In this document: one piece after another, positions 10,578-24,100 of the stretch
Position numbering within the stretch: position 1 is the first letter of the stretch
How the letters are laid out: the number at the start of each line of letters is the position of its first letter
Origin: Brachypterus glaber
Lineage: Eukaryota; Arthropoda; Insecta; Coleoptera; Kateretidae
Assembly: GCA_958510825.1 (NCBI GenBank)
Contig: OY294051.1
Span: 3,224,001-3,288,000 of the forward strand
Length of the DNA: 64,000 bases
Direction: 5' to 3'
Program-made: the position numbers and the translations under genes
The notes under the pieces: generated by a model
Told to the model about the DNA's origin: nothing
Database searches by the model: none
The model's input: only the letters and a program-made list of their open reading frames with translations

Positions 10578-12166
10578 ATTTTTATTTTACCAAAATAAAG
10601 AAAAAGGCCAAGTATTGATCTTATAAAAGCCACACTTGTTTTAAAGTTTATTGGGAAACTTTAAGATTTAGGGATAGAAAATTTAAGCACTTTTTGCAGA
10701 AAACTTAAAGTTTTCTTTGACCTAAAAAAATAATTTCAAACTTTAAGAAAGTATATAGATTATTTAGTTTTATTAGCAAAATATATTCATGTACAAAAAA
10801 TTTTGCTTAATAACACGGTGGACCAGAACAAACTTTTAGTTCTTCCCAACTCTGATTTTTTGTATGAAATTTTAATTTATTGATAGATCAATAAGTTAAA
10901 CCGTTCCTAAGTTATGAAGTGAGAAATATTTTTGTTGCTGTTAGTTTGGAAGTGGCTTATAAAAAAGAAGCGTGTACAATGCTAAACGAAGCAGAAATAT
11001 AAAACCACAGTTTGATAATATTATTACTATTTAGTAATTACAACAGACTCACATAAAATATTATATTACATCAATAAATGAGAAGGTTATTTTTTTATTC
11101 TAAAAATGACTAAAACATTACAACTTTGTAGTCGGTTTTTGTGGTAATTAAATACACCCTTTTAGTGATAAAACGATAAACTAGATGATATTTTCTTTAT
11201 TACTAAATAAACAAGATACCATGATATAATAGTTCAAATATACAAGTTTGGGATTATTTTAGTTACTAAAATTTAGTAGGTTTTTGATTAAATAATGTTA
11301 TATTAAAATTGCTTTATCAAAATTTCTTTGTTCAAAAATATAAAAGATATTCTTAATAAGTGGATACTAAAATAATTATAACCTATAACCACAGACTAGG
11401 GAGAACTGTGACCTAGAATTTAGCTAGGGGACAGATTCACACAAATAGTATATTAAAGTACTAGTTTCATAACATACGTTTTTAGCGCACGAGTACAAGT
11501 TTAGAAAACGAGCAGATAGCGGCGAGTACTAGTGCTCTAAAAACGTGTCATGAACGAGTGCTTTATACAATTTACATTTAAATTGATGACTGATTTAGGG
11601 AGTTTTGTTTTGGGTTGGCATTACAGTTTACCCTATGTTTAAAATTCTAAGAACAAATGATATTTTGATATATTTTACAGTCATCTCTTCTTTTTTCACT
11701 GCAATTTTAACACGGTAAAAAATAACCCAAACACAAAATTTTGTAAAAAAAATAAACTTTAAATTGACATTTGCACGCAAAACGTCAAGAGATGTTGCCA
11801 ACCCAACAGAAAAAAAAAAGTATAGACCTCTTATGGGCCTATAAGAACACGCAAAATGCGTGTGATTATGAGCTTATAAGAGTCGCAAAATAAAAAAAGA
11901 GTATTATGCGTTTGCTTCGGACCCCGAAAAAAGTCCCAAACCAAAAAAAAAAAAATTATTTTAACAATTTGCGGTATATACAATTCTTAACAACTTCTTA
12001 AAATGTTCGTCCGTCTGTCCGTATGTCACGTTTTCTTGTCCGCAATATAACTCGAGAAAGAATAGTTCGATCCACCAAGTTTTCCGGAAAAATCAATCTT
12101 GGTGAAGATTTGAAAATTAAAATATATAAAAGTCCAAAAATAAGAAAGTTATATGGGGCTAAATAT

Positions 12167-12168
<2 letters not shown>
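10578..12168. other. AT-rich non-coding region
   Basis: No gene is visible. The stretch holds a hairpin at 11466-11553 and a sequence at about 12000-12110 with the 'cgtccgtctgtccg' phrase typical of the dispersed repeats seen elsewhere in the window. It is intergenic, or part of a large DDX42 intron. Confidence 0.5.
11466..11553. repeat. Foldback hairpin
   Basis: The left arm (ttcataacatacgttttta, then gcgcacgagtac) is complementary, with a few mismatches, to the right arm (gtactagtgc, then tctaaaaacgtgtcatgaa). The tip is relatively GC-rich. Confidence 0.6.

Positions 12169-12238
<70 letters not shown>
12169..12238. repeat. (AT)n microsatellite
   Basis: About 70 bp of nearly pure AT repeat, directly abutting the MITE at 12239. 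Confidence 0.95.
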
Positions 12239-12241
<3 letters not shown>

Positions 12242-12437
12242 TGCGATTATAAAGTTTGAAAAGAAAATACTCTTCGTTTGAAGCCACGCCTCTGTTAGAG
12301 TTGTGCGCGACAAGCCCATGTGATTGCTACATACAACAGCTCAGTGGCCAGTAAAACGCACACAGCTTTCTTGCATTTTACTCATCGCTAATGCCAGTTT
12401 TGCATTAAAAAGTGTTCGGCACTTTATAATCGCACAG
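12239..12437. mobile_element. MITE, TIR CAGTGCGATTATAAAGT, TA target
   Basis: Inverted ends read cagtgcgattataaagt on the left and actttataatcgcacag on the right, with one mismatch, flanked by TA. A sister copy with the same core lies at 30984-31160. TA duplication and TIR style fit a non-autonomous Tc1/mariner-type element. The left TIR has lost about nine bases (gccgaacag) compared with the sister copy. Confidence 0.8.
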
Positions 12438-12622
12438 TATATATAAATGGTGGAACAAAATCTCCACTTTTTTTCAGGAAAAAAATACTTTTATTTAAAG
12501 CTAGCTAACAAGCTAGTTTTAAAGTTCTAAATTGCTATAATTAAGTTTTAAATCGTTTTTTACGTCTCCTGAAAAATATGACGTTTTGGAGTTAGACCGT
12601 TAGAGCCTTTAGATGACGATTT

Positions 12623-12772
12623 ATAAGAAAATAATTTGACAAGTGACAGTTGAGTGGGTAAAATAAATAATTATCCACTCAATAAAGTAAAAGCCACGCG
12701 GGGGTTATTATTGAGTTTATCTATTTAAAATAAAGCTGGTAATTGTCTTATTATCTGTATGTATTGGATAAA
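12623..12772. repeat. Truncated copy of the 330-bp repeat family
   Basis: It matches the right half of copies at 29646-29979 and 58573-58899, including 'gtaaaagccacgcggggg' and the end 'gtattggataaa'. The left half is absent. Confidence 0.8.
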
Positions 12773-15385
12773 AACTTTGTTTTCCACAAAAAATAATATT
12801 CCGGGGGAAAACATCGTTTTATCTCTTTAATTTTAGGGCTATACTCGAATATAGCCCCACGTATACGCACTTAAATTAATTGATATATTGGCGACATCTT
12901 GCCAATAAAAAAGTTATTAAAAATAAAGAACAAAATTACTAAGAGCGTGAATAAAACGTATTTTTTATGAATCAGTTAAATTTATCATCATGCTTCTAAG
13001 AAAAACTATATGGACTGTTAAATATAATGTTCTTAAAAAATGTACTTAAAATTTGATAAATGGTTACTATATCTACAGGGTGTAACTATTTTGAAGCAAC
13101 ATTTTTAATATGCCTTCTGAAACATTAGGTCATATATTTTTCAAATGATGCTAGATGCACAATAAATTTCTTCAAAGTAAAATTTCCCTTGAAAATTTTG
13201 TATAGATTTCAAGATTTGGTCTTTTAAAACCCGATATATTAATTATTATAAATCTGTTTAACGAAGGATGAAAAAAGGTCACCACTTATTTGGAATGTAT
13301 CAGAAGGACCATTCGTTTAAAGAATCTTTTTTGTTTTCAAAGTAGGTATCTAATCGTTTTTCTTATTGTCCTAATATATTCCGTTAAATTAGCTTTATTT
13401 AAATTAGATATATGTATTTGTTCCATATAAATATTTATATAATAGTAAATAAATACTTTTTCTATGAGATTTTCACACGCAAGCTTGGTTAGATGACTCA
13501 CTTAGTAATTAAAACTAATAAATGCATTATAAGTATCAATAATTCATATGTAGGAAGTGGTAAATAAACAAATACAGATACATTATATTTATTTATCTAT
13601 ATTTATGTATTAATTCTTGTCGTTCCATGAATTATTTACGATTAAATATAGTATCTTTGTATCTTTGATCGTATTTTGGGCTAAATCGCCTGCAACGATA
13701 AGACTTTACATGCTTATAGATACATAAAAAATAAATACTTAGCCAAAATTTCAGCCCTTTTAACATCCCGGGACATGTTAATTAATTATTTTAATTACGA
13801 ATTTTGACATATTATGTCAGTGCACGATTTGGCAACATTGCACCTAACGATGGTTCGTTTCAAGTCTCATGTCATGTCGAAATAAAAATAACTTCTTCTT
13901 TGGGGCCAAGGGCTGTGTATTGTGATGTGTTGACTGCGCTTAACTGTAAAATTAAAATATTTTGTTGTTTTTTTGTTAATTTTTACGGATTTAACATGGT
14001 GAAAAATACACATTGTGTATTGGAATTATCAGACTAGTTTTTCAATAAGATTATCGAGTTGCTTTTGAGGTATGTATTTATACTAATAATATTCTAAAGC
14101 AATCGAGCAGCTCCAATGTTATAGTATAGTAACCTAAAGCCTGCAGTCCCATGGGATAGTGTGACAGTAGACTAGTAATTTAATGTGGCTTTCAACGTGT
14201 TAATAACCTGTATTTTCATGAAAAAGTTTTAGGTGACTTTTAAGCTGTAGTGTTAAATAAATACATTTAATTAATAATGTACAGTATTTTTATTATACAT
14301 TCCAAATGTTATGTTGGTGTTCAGATAAAAAACGTGACTCTTTTTTAAGATAAGATAAAGGCATTGTTGTCACGTTTACGATAACACACAAATTATTAAA
14401 GAATAATTATTTTGATCAAAATTAACAAATAAACTTATTAAGAAGTTTTTCACCATTTCTTTTCATCATTTTGCACTTTTTTTTAAACAAAAACATATTA
14501 TTCTAATTTAGCCAAAAACTCACCCTTGAAACGATATCCTTCTTTGTACGTAAGTAATGTTTTTTTTGTTGGCAGTATTATTTTTTGTAAACCCCTCGTA
14601 CACATAATTTGGAACGTTGTCTCTGACATTTTAATACGTGACCCAATTCAAAAATAACTATGAATATATTCCCGAATATAGGTCAAAATTCATGTTATTA
14701 GATTTTGGGAACGGCATTCTTTGTATTTTTATCGAATTTTTATACAATTATTTATTATCTAGTAAATTTATTTATATAAAACATTAAAAGATTTGGTTTT
14801 AAAATAATTATTGATTATATTAAGCAATTTAAAGAAAGATCTTCTCTGATTTAATATATGCATTGATATTAAACTGTAAAAATTTACATTATTATTATTA
14901 TATATGGGTTCACAAAAAGTTTATAAGATGGAACCACTGGCAGGCGGACTCAGTATATATACATATAATACTACATATCGTGGGGTTTGGACAAAACAGG
15001 CGTATCTACAAAATACTAAGGACATTGGCTTTGGTTCAAGGAAATACTAGCCTTGAAACAACAGAATATGACTTTGAACATATCGTTCAAGGAATCCTTG
15101 CAGGGTGCTTCTTTTTCGATGGTACCAGCCTATGACTAACATAAATTAGCGGCGATTTATAGAATTTTGTAGTGCACAAAGTCCGTCTGTCAGTTGTGCG
15201 TTAACATAAAATTTTTGGGAACTATTAAAAATGACCGCCGCTGAACTCGCATATTGGAAGTTTAAAGTTGAAGTTGGAAGATACATGACATGTGATAGAT
15301 AAACATTGTGTGTTTTGAAACCTTTAGAGGAAAGTCGCCTAATTTCGGATACCATTTACAATGTATTCAATATTTAATACTCGGT
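12773..15385. other. AT-rich non-coding region
   Basis: No exon with convincing splice sites and protein similarity was found. A copy end of the dispersed 'tgttggcagtatt' repeat lies near 14569. Confidence 0.4.
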
Positions 15386-15585
15386 NNNNNNNNNNNNNNN
15401 NNNNNNNNNNNNNNNNNNNNNNNNNNNNNNNNNNNNNNNNNNNNNNNNNNNNNNNNNNNNNNNNNNNNNNNNNNNNNNNNNNNNNNNNNNNNNNNNNNNN
15501 NNNNNNNNNNNNNNNNNNNNNNNNNNNNNNNNNNNNNNNNNNNNNNNNNNNNNNNNNNNNNNNNNNNNNNNNNNNNNNNNNNNNN
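15386..15585. other. Assembly gap of exactly 200 N
   Basis: The round length suggests a placeholder of unknown true size. Any reading frame passing through it, including the reverse transcriptase frame, is not real evidence of continuity. Confidence 0.98.
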
Positions 15586-16612
15586 TATAGTTCATATCAC
15601 GGATTTCCAGAGGAAGTTTGTTAAAGAAAGCTGGGGCATAATATAGGGTCGAGATCCTGGAGGTTGTTAATCTTAGGGAGTCAACCCTTATATTACTCCT
15701 TGAGCGTGTATTATGATTGTGGATCTCACCGTGCGTAGTATAGCGATCTCTATTTGTTTTTGCATAGAGCAGGCACTCGTAAATGTATCTACTTGGGAGT
15801 GTGAACAGTTTTAATTCCACAAACTTCTGTCTGACATCCTCCCTGTAGCCCAGTCCACACAGCACCCGAACAGCACGTCTTTGCAGTCCGAATATGCGCT
15901 CGGCATCAGAGCAGTGTCCCCATGCTAAAATGGAATATGTGCAACTGCTCATTATAAGTGAATGATATATCATCATTAAAGTGTTGAAGTTGACTATGTA
16001 TTTCATATTACGGAGAAGAAAAATTGATTTTGTTATTTTTTTGGAAGCAGTACTGATGTGTTGCTTAAATGACAAAGTGACGTCCAGCTGAACCCCAAGA
16101 AACTTTACAGTTTTATCTTTATTTTGATCAATCTCTTTTAATGTAAAAATTATGTTATCAGTTTTCGCTTGATTAAAACTTAATGAGTTAGCTGTGAACC
16201 AGTCACCAACTGTGTTTAAAACTGAATCCATGTAGGTTCTCAATGAGTTATAATTTGAGTGAGATTTGATAACTGTCGTATCGTCTGCAAACAGTACTAG
16301 TTCAGCGTCATTTACTGACATAAATATATCGTTAATGTATATAAGAAAAAGCAGGGGCCCTAACAAAGACCCCTGCGGTATGCCTTGAGCAATATTTTCT
16401 TCTTCAGAGAGCTCCCCACCAGCCAAAGTAACCTGCCTCCTACCTTTTAGGTAACTTTCCAGTAACCCCAGGGCAACCTCACTGAATCCATAGTATCGAA
16501 GCTTTTTTATAAGTGTGGGATGATCTACACAATCAAAAGCTTTGGTCAAGTCACATAAGATTGCTTCTATGTAGTCCTTATTTTGATGTCTACCATCATA
16601 ACGATTTTAAAA
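15586..16612 (-). pseudogene. Non-LTR retrotransposon reverse transcriptase, 5'-truncated
   Basis: The minus strand encodes RT motifs: DLTKAFDCVDHP, then GIPQGSLLGPLLFLIYIND, then the catalytic LFADDTT. The C-terminal region typical of these ORF2 proteins (SILAWGHCSDAERIFGLQRR) follows. The frame can be read upstream of its first ATG through RYDGRHQNKDY to about 16612, where similarity stops, as expected for a 5'-truncated LINE copy. The 3' end runs into the 200-N gap. It looks Jockey/CR1-like, but the clade is uncertain. It is probably dead because it lacks the endonuclease and the RT N-terminus. Confidence 0.85.
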
Positions 16613-17100
16613 GAATTTACTGATGAGGAGGAGATAGTTGATTCAGTTAGAGAGTTCCAGAAGCTAAAGACACAATTAGGTAGAAAATATTGCCTGATAG
16701 TGGTAAAAAAAAGTTAACGTGAAAGTTTTAATGTATAACCACGTCTGGTATTCTGCCCAACTACGCTAGAAAGCCGTAACTCCAATTTTTGTGGATTTTT
16801 AATTAACCTTACACTTAGTTGTGCATTTCCATGGGCTATTTATTGAACCAATCAAATTTGAGTAAATAGTTTTATTTTTGCAGTTATAAACTTATGAAAA
16901 TTGCAGTATCTCCAAAATAAGGGACTGTTACTAAGCTAAAAAAGCAGTAACTCCAAATAAGTTTTTTATTATGAAAGAAAATATTAGTGGCATATCGGAC
17001 AGACAGTTTTTTATTACCTAATATATTAAAATAAAATTAAAAGAATGAAAAGCATTAATAAAACAGTTTGCATTATTATAGCTTTTGTATGACGCTAGGT
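16613..17100. other. Non-coding spacer with a short open stretch
   Basis: A plus-strand stretch at 16613-16716 reads EFTDEEEIVDSVREFQKLKT and ends in VVKKS and a stop. It begins right at the LINE truncation point. I do not recognise it. It could be a fragment of another element. Confidence 0.3.
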
Positions 17101-17109
17101 TTTCCGGAA

Positions 17110-17440
17110 ATAGCAAAAAAAAACTGCTGCCCACAAAATAATACTTTTCCCTGTATGTCTTTGTATATTAAAATAATTAAATTGGAAAACAAAAAAAAAT
17201 AAAAAATTTTTTTTTAATTTTTTTTTTGAAAATTTTTCAAAAAAAAAAAAAATAAATGTTTTACTCCCTTTCCCCACACCGAATTTTATCAAAAACAATC
17301 CCAGCCCAGAATTTCGGATAATCAACCTGTGGTCAAAATTTGAAGTCTTTAGCTCAAAGCGTTGTCGAGTTATCGTGGTCACAAATTTTTGGACAGACAG
17401 ATAGACCGAGACACAGATTTTTTACGGAAATCATGTTTTT
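17110..17440. repeat. Dispersed 'ACTGCTGCC...GACAGACAG' repeat
   Basis: It begins aaactgctgcccacaaaata and ends with a gacagacag-type stretch and 'ttacggaaatcatg'. The middle includes 'accaaaaacaatccc'-like and 'gataatcaacctgtggtc' phrases. Copies recur at about 50040-50400 (reverse) and 63064-63310, with partial copies at 62790-62900 and elsewhere. Confidence 0.7.
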
Positions 17441-17858
17441 TTTTATATAAAACGTCGACAAACGTGAAAATAGATATATGAAATACAATTTTTTAAATTT
17501 TTTTTACTAACTCCAGACTTTCCTTGGGATAGTAAAATTTATTTTTAAAAGGAAATTTAAAAATATATATATTTTTTTATTTTTGGGATTGTTTTCTCTT
17601 TATCTTGTCACATACTGCTTTTTAGTTTAGCATTCCTAAAAATTTTGACTACGAGATACTAAACTAAAAAGCAGTAAGTGCCATTTTTTTATTTAAATAA
17701 ATAATTAATGATTGAGTACTTGTGTTAAAATAAAGGTACTTTAAACCTAAATTTATACGCCAACTTTCTCGATTCTGGCTATAACACAAGGGAGTGGCTA
17801 AGACAATTTACTGTTTTTGCCATTATTTCAGTTTTTTTAAATATGGAGTTACTGCTTT

Positions 17859-18090
17859 TTAGGGTAGTAGGGCAGTATTGTCCAAATTACGAGTAAAAAG
17901 TTCATTTAAATCCACTGAAAAGTCACAATTTAAGTTACGGTAAGTGTAGATAAGGTCCCCACGGCTTCCTCTTTTGGAAAGACGGGGTAAACCAAGGCGT
18001 AAGAGTCTTTGATCATAATCGAGGTGCCTTAATGAAGAAACCATTCTTGCGGCGCGATGCTGCACATTTTCAATTAATTTGAAGACATGT
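17859..18090 (-). pseudogene. Non-LTR retrotransposon ORF2 C-terminal fragment
   Basis: The minus strand encodes VQHRAARMVSSLRHLDYDQR followed by LGLPRLSKRGSRGDLIYTYR, a pattern characteristic of the region after the RT domain in insect LINE ORF2 proteins. Only about 75 residues remain. The fragment runs to within roughly 15-20 bases of the DDX42 splice acceptor at 18103-18104, so transposon-derived DNA may supply part of that intron end. Confidence 0.75.
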
Positions 18091-18104
18091 CCTTTTTTCT
18101 ACAG

Positions 18105-21100
18105 GTACATGGAGGAGAACCCGAATGCCGGACTATTGCCCGTAGACGACGACAACCCGGACCTCGAGTACGACGAAGACGGCAACCCCATAGCTCCGGA
18201 GAAGAACAGGATAATCGATCCTTTGCCCCCGATCGATCATTCGGAGATCGAATATCAGCCGTTCGACAAGGACTTCTACACGGAACATCCTGAAATTTCA
18301 GCACTCAGTCATCAGCAGGTAGGGTCAAAAGTGAAAAAAAAAACTGTTGCCAACAAAATAATAATAAATAAAAAATAAAACAAAAAAAAATTGAAAAAAA
18401 AAATATATTTTTTTTTAAGTTTGTTTCGTAAAACTAACCTTACCACACCAAGAACTTGAATTTTTCTGAATATTTCAAGTCGATCGGATTATTCGTTCGT
18501 AAATTATCGTGTACCGGGTGATCCAAAGTTCCCGACCCAATCAGTTTTCTCCGAAACGGTAAAAGTTATGGACAAAATTTTATCGGGTTCTTCGATGGGG
18601 TCACCTAAGCTACAAAAATCGTGACATCAGACGGTCGGTCAGACGGCCATTTGAAAAAGAATTTGCTCATTATATCATGAAAAATTTATATCCAATAATT
18701 TATTGTCTAGGGGATTTTTGAAAATTTTGGAGAGTTCGAAACTACCGTATAATACTGTTCTAGCGCAGGCGCTGTGAAAAATATTAGTTTTTACCATTTT
18801 AAGAAGATTTACTGAGAGACAGATCTAAATACTCAAGTTTTGATCAACCCATATGATCCCTAGTAACATTGACCTTGGACAAGTTTCTTGACCAGAATAC
18901 TTGACAAAGTTCTTTGTAAAGAATTGGACAATTCTTGAGCGAGAGAATTAATCAAAATTCTGTATCCAGACTTGAGCAAGACTTTAGCAAGATTCTGGAA
19001 GCAGAGCGTTTAGTAATACTTTGTCAAGTCTGTTCGTCAAGTCTGTAGCAAGCAATTTGAGAAGATTCTTGGTCAAGAATCTTGACCTACTCTAACAAGT
19101 ACGATTTGATCATGATAGAGATCGCTTTTCGATTTCTTGTCAATTTTTCTTGCTACATTCTTGCTAAAGACTTGTCCAAGAATTTTGACAAAGTATCTGT
19201 AGCAATTCTTTGAGAATTCTTGAGCAAGAATGTGTCAACAATATCTTGCGCCAGAAATTTCAAAGTCTGGATGCAGTTACTTGATCAAGAATATTGAGCC
19301 AGACTTGCTCAAGACTTGATAAAAATTGTTACTATGGTCTGTTTTTTCAAGCAAGATAGTAAATTAAAAATCGCACAGTAAATATTTTTACAACAGGTAT
19401 GAATAGTATATGTTTGTGTATAGAATATAGTTATGTTTTATAAAATAAACTACGCAGTATATTCGCACATCCAATATTCGTATCTGTTTTGAAAATATTC
19501 ACTGTGCGATTTTTAACTTACTATCTTGCTTGATGAAACAGACCTAGGGATGGTAGAACAAAACAGATTGAAATATTTCATAAAATTATTTGTTTTTAGG
19601 TAGTGGAGTTGCAACAAAAACTGGACTTAAACGTCACCGGCCATATTCCCCCTAAACCAGTAGCTTCATTTGGCCATTTTGGATTTGACGAAAAACTTTT
19701 AAAAGCTATTATTAAAGCCGAATATCACACGCCCACTCCTATTCAGTCTCAGGCAGTACCGTGTGCCCTATCTGGGAGGGACGTTTTGGGTATCGCGCAA
19801 ACAGGTAAGTTTTTGAAAAAAAATATATTTTTTTATTTTTGAAATATTTAAAAAATAACTCTTTTGAACCCATCAGGGAGAATTTTTTTTTTAATGGGAA
19901 GGGGGTTTGGATGTTTCATAATTTAAAAGCTTTTTTCTTCAAGCGTACTAAAATGTTCATATTTTATAACCGAACACATTAGTTAAAAGTGGTCTATTTT
20001 TTACAGTAAAAAAATGAGTTCATTGTTGTACGCCGTAAAAAAAAGTTAGTTAGCAAAACCACCACTGGCGGCAGCACTCTTTGAGCCATACTTCAAACTT
20101 GTTTGTTTATTATGTAAACAGGTGGTTGACTCGAGATTCTGTGCAAAAACCTTGTGTGAAATTGATTAAAAATGATTGAAGAAGAATATATGGTTTATAC
20201 ACCTACAAATCTCTCCGAAATTACAAATGCTACATTAGACAAGTTACCATCGAAATCGCGAAAAGTGTACGATTTAGCCTACGAAATAAATTTAAAATGA
20301 GCTAAGGAGCTACTCGTCTGTAGTTTCCAGACTCCGCTTCGCGTCGTCCGTAAATTCTACAGACTAGTAAAAAAAAGCTTCACTTTTCCTCTTAGTAAAA
20401 CAAAATACTATTTTTCGTAATTTAATAATTAACTTTTTTTGTCGTTCGGTTTATTTTAACCCCATTTTAAAGTAATTTCTTTAGTAAAAATTAACCCTCT
20501 CCGCCTTCTCGGGCCTCGTAGGTCATTTTTTTCTCGTGGGTAATCTCTCACTGTACCCACTAGTACTGTAAACAACTAAAATAAATTTTATTTTGACAGG
20601 TAGTGGTAAAACAGCAGCATTTGTTTGGCCCATGTTGAAACATGTTTCAATGCAGAAGCCTTCGGAGCAGGGGGAGGGCCCTATAGCCCTCATTTTGGCC
20701 CCCACTAGGGAGTTGGCCATTCAGATCTACAACGATGCCAAAAAGTTTGCGAAAATCTACGATTTGAGGGTGGTTTGCGCCTATGGAGGTGGTTCCAAAT
20801 GGGAGCAAAGTCTGGTAAGTACACAATGGGGAAAAATATATACCTACGGTATTACATAAAGTACCTTTTTGATGTATTTTTAAATAAAGAATCATATTTT
20901 ATTGAGAAAATGTCAAAAAATCTACATATAAAAAAAGTTTGAGGCAAAAAAGTGACATCGCCCCCCCTCACTTTCTAGAAACTTTTGTAGTTTTTAATGT
21001 AAAATCACCCCTTAAAATATTGGAACTTATTTCTGCATCACCCTGTATAAGCTATATGGGAATATATTCTTTACTTTAGGCGTTAGAAGAAGGTGCAGAC

Positions 21101-24100
21101 ATCGTAGTAGCAACTCCTGGCCGTATCATCGATCACATCAAAGGTGGCGCCACCAACCTGAAAAGAGTGACGTTCTTAGTGCTGGACGAGGCGGATCGTA
21201 TGTTCGAGCTTGGGTTCGAACCGCAGGTCCGTTCGGTCTGTAACCACGTGCGGCCGGACAGACAGACGCTTCTTTTTTCGGCCACGTTCCGAAAAAGGAT
21301 AGAGAAACTGGCCAAAGATGCGCTGGCCAATCCGGTCAAGATTACTCAGGGAATAATTGGTAAGTCATGGTATATTAAAAAATACTGCTGTCAAAAAAAA
21401 TATTAAAAAAAAATGAAATAATTAAAAAATATATATATTTTTTTAAGATCTTTTTATGAACTATGTATGTGGGTTACTTGGGTTGCTATTAAATTATTTT
21501 TGGCTAAACACTCTCAAAATTTCAGGCCAGGCGAACGAGGATATCACACAATACGTCGAACTTCTAGCCAATCAGGAGGCGAAACGAAACTGGCTCTTCA
21601 GCCGATTGGTCCAACTTCTGTCGGCCGGTTCTGTACTGGTTTTCGTCACGAAAAAACTGGACGCTGAGTTACTGGCGCACGACCTAAAAGTCAAAGAATT
21701 TGACTGTTTGCTGCTCCACGGTAATAATATTGTTTATTCTGTTGTATACATACATACATCTAAAAATATAAAAAAATTAGGCTTAAATGCGAAAAAATAA
21801 CACTGTAATTAAGGACCAGCGCTAGATAAAGATATATTACCTTATTCCTTTGCAAGCTCTTTTGACTAGATCTAGTATTTCTTCTCTGGAATGCTGGAGA
21901 TACACCTTTATCCTAGTGCGCGCGATAGCATCTTGGGAGAGCAGTTTGACTATATATTCATAGGAAATGCATAGCTTTGATTGTGTTATTTTCTGTGCGA
22001 GAGTAATATACATGTGGTGAAACTGAATACTAATTACTGACTGACTTCGGTTCGCTGACCGGAATGAACGCTACCGCTCGCACTCAAGTGCCAAAAAAAA
22101 ATCAAATATTTATAAAGACAGAAAATGCTTCTCGAAAACAAAATATGATAAGAAAAATTGTTATTGCTTCTAAAAACCTATTCATTCGAAAAAATTTAAC
22201 TCTTGTATTATGAAAAACTATTTTAAACCACTAATCATAGCTGCCTTGATCTAAAATTTTACTCAGATAGATTCTGCCTAGTTTATTTATGTAATGTACT
22301 ATTTAAAGGTGACATGGACCAGGCGGATAGGAACAAGGTTCTCACAGCTTTTAAGAAAATCGAATGTCCCTTGCTTGTGGCTACCGATGTGGCCGCTAGA
22401 GGGCTTGATATTCCTCACATAAGAACTGTGGTTAACTTCGATCTCGCTAGAGATATCGACACCCATACACATAGGTAAGAATTGTAAAAGTTATTGATTT
22501 ATGGACGATGTTTTATATAATATACATATAATATACTATTTTTTATATACAGTCGGTCAAGTATTTTTTATTTAATAATATATTGATACTATTTTTTTAC
22601 ATTTAATTACAGTTAATAAATGATAGATCAATGCAAATAACTTAGTGACTTGTCCAATCTCCATTTGCGTCAATGATCGTCTGGCATCGTCGGGGCATAC
22701 TTTGAACGAGATTTTTTGCATATTCCTTCGGCAAAGACCTCCATATTGTCCTAATTTCTCGTGATAGCTGTTTTAGTGTGTAATCCTTTTTCCCGCGTAG
22801 CTTGTGCTTAATGAATGACCACACATTCTCAATGGGGTTTGCGTCGGGCGATTGGAACGACCAATCCAGCGTGATAATGTCGGATGTCCTCTTCCACTGG
22901 CTTCACAACTTGCTCCAATGTTTGGACTTTTTTCTCGATGGGGTTTGCGTCGGGCGATTTTGACGGCCAATCCAGCGTGATGATCTCGGATGTCCTCTTC
23001 CACTGGCTACACAACTTGCTCCGATGTTTGGGGTCGTTGTCCTCTTGGAGGATCCACTGCTTATTTTTATCGCCATACCAACTTTTGGCAGTCGGTATAA
23101 GAGCTTTTTTGTAAATCTCGACCATTTTTTCAGCGTTCAAGTTGTACGTAATGAGAAATAAAAATCCAAAACCTTTTTCCGAGAGACACCCCCAAGCATG
23201 AATATTTACAGGGTGTTTTACGGTGCGCTGGAACAATCGGTTGGTGGAGGATGTCCAGGCCCGTGGGGTGATAACGTAGCCCCAAAAGGAAGCTTCATCG
23301 GTAAAAATAACCTTGCTCCAGTCTCGATAGATGTTTCCCTTGGCCCACGCGAGTGTTATATTATATTATTAATTTTTGCCACCTTAATTTTATACATCCA
23401 ATGACAAATTTTGTTGAATTTTATTCAACAGAATAGAGCAATATCACGTCTTTGCAATTCCAGGAAAATCAGTTGTTTATAAAATTAACTCCTACTACAA
23501 GAGAAAAAATGATTATTGCCCTAGGTGCAGAGATTTAATTTTTTGGAAGTATAGAGTTGTAAAAAAACAGTTTTTTTTTGTTTAAAAACTGTTTTTTATG
23601 CAAAAAAACCTTTAAAAATCCTTTTTAATAACTCTATATGAGTACTATTGTATTATAGGATAGGGCGTACTGGTAGGGCTGGAATGCAGGGCACCGCTTT
23701 CACTTTACTGACGGACAAGGATAAAGAGTTTGCGGGCCATATTGTTAAGAACCTGGAGGCGGCCAACCAGGAGGTGCCCGAAGATGTTTTGAAGTTGGCC
23801 TTGCAGAGTAGCTGGTTTAAAAAACAACGGTAAGCGAAAATATCACAGTTATTTGCAGTTTTACAAAAAAGATACTGCTGCCAACAAAAAAATACCTTGC
23901 CCTGTTAATTAAAAAAATAAATAAATCAAAAATTTTTCGAATCCGTGTTCAGCATACCCAAATCTATAACAAATATTTTTTTTACATCGTTAGCTTAAAG
24001 TGGACCTAATTTTACCTTTCCACACCACAACATCTCGTAGCATATACTTGACAGCTGTTTTATCGAAGGTTTTAGGATTGACATGCCGGTTGCCTACACT

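Noticed and set aside
15374..16549. A long minus-strand frame appearing to span the N gap
   Set aside because: The part through the 200 N is artificial. Only the stretch right of 15585 is real reverse transcriptase sequence.
18087..18304. Arg/Pro-rich frames overlapping the first visible DDX42 exon
   Set aside because: Out-of-frame shadows of a GC-richer exon.
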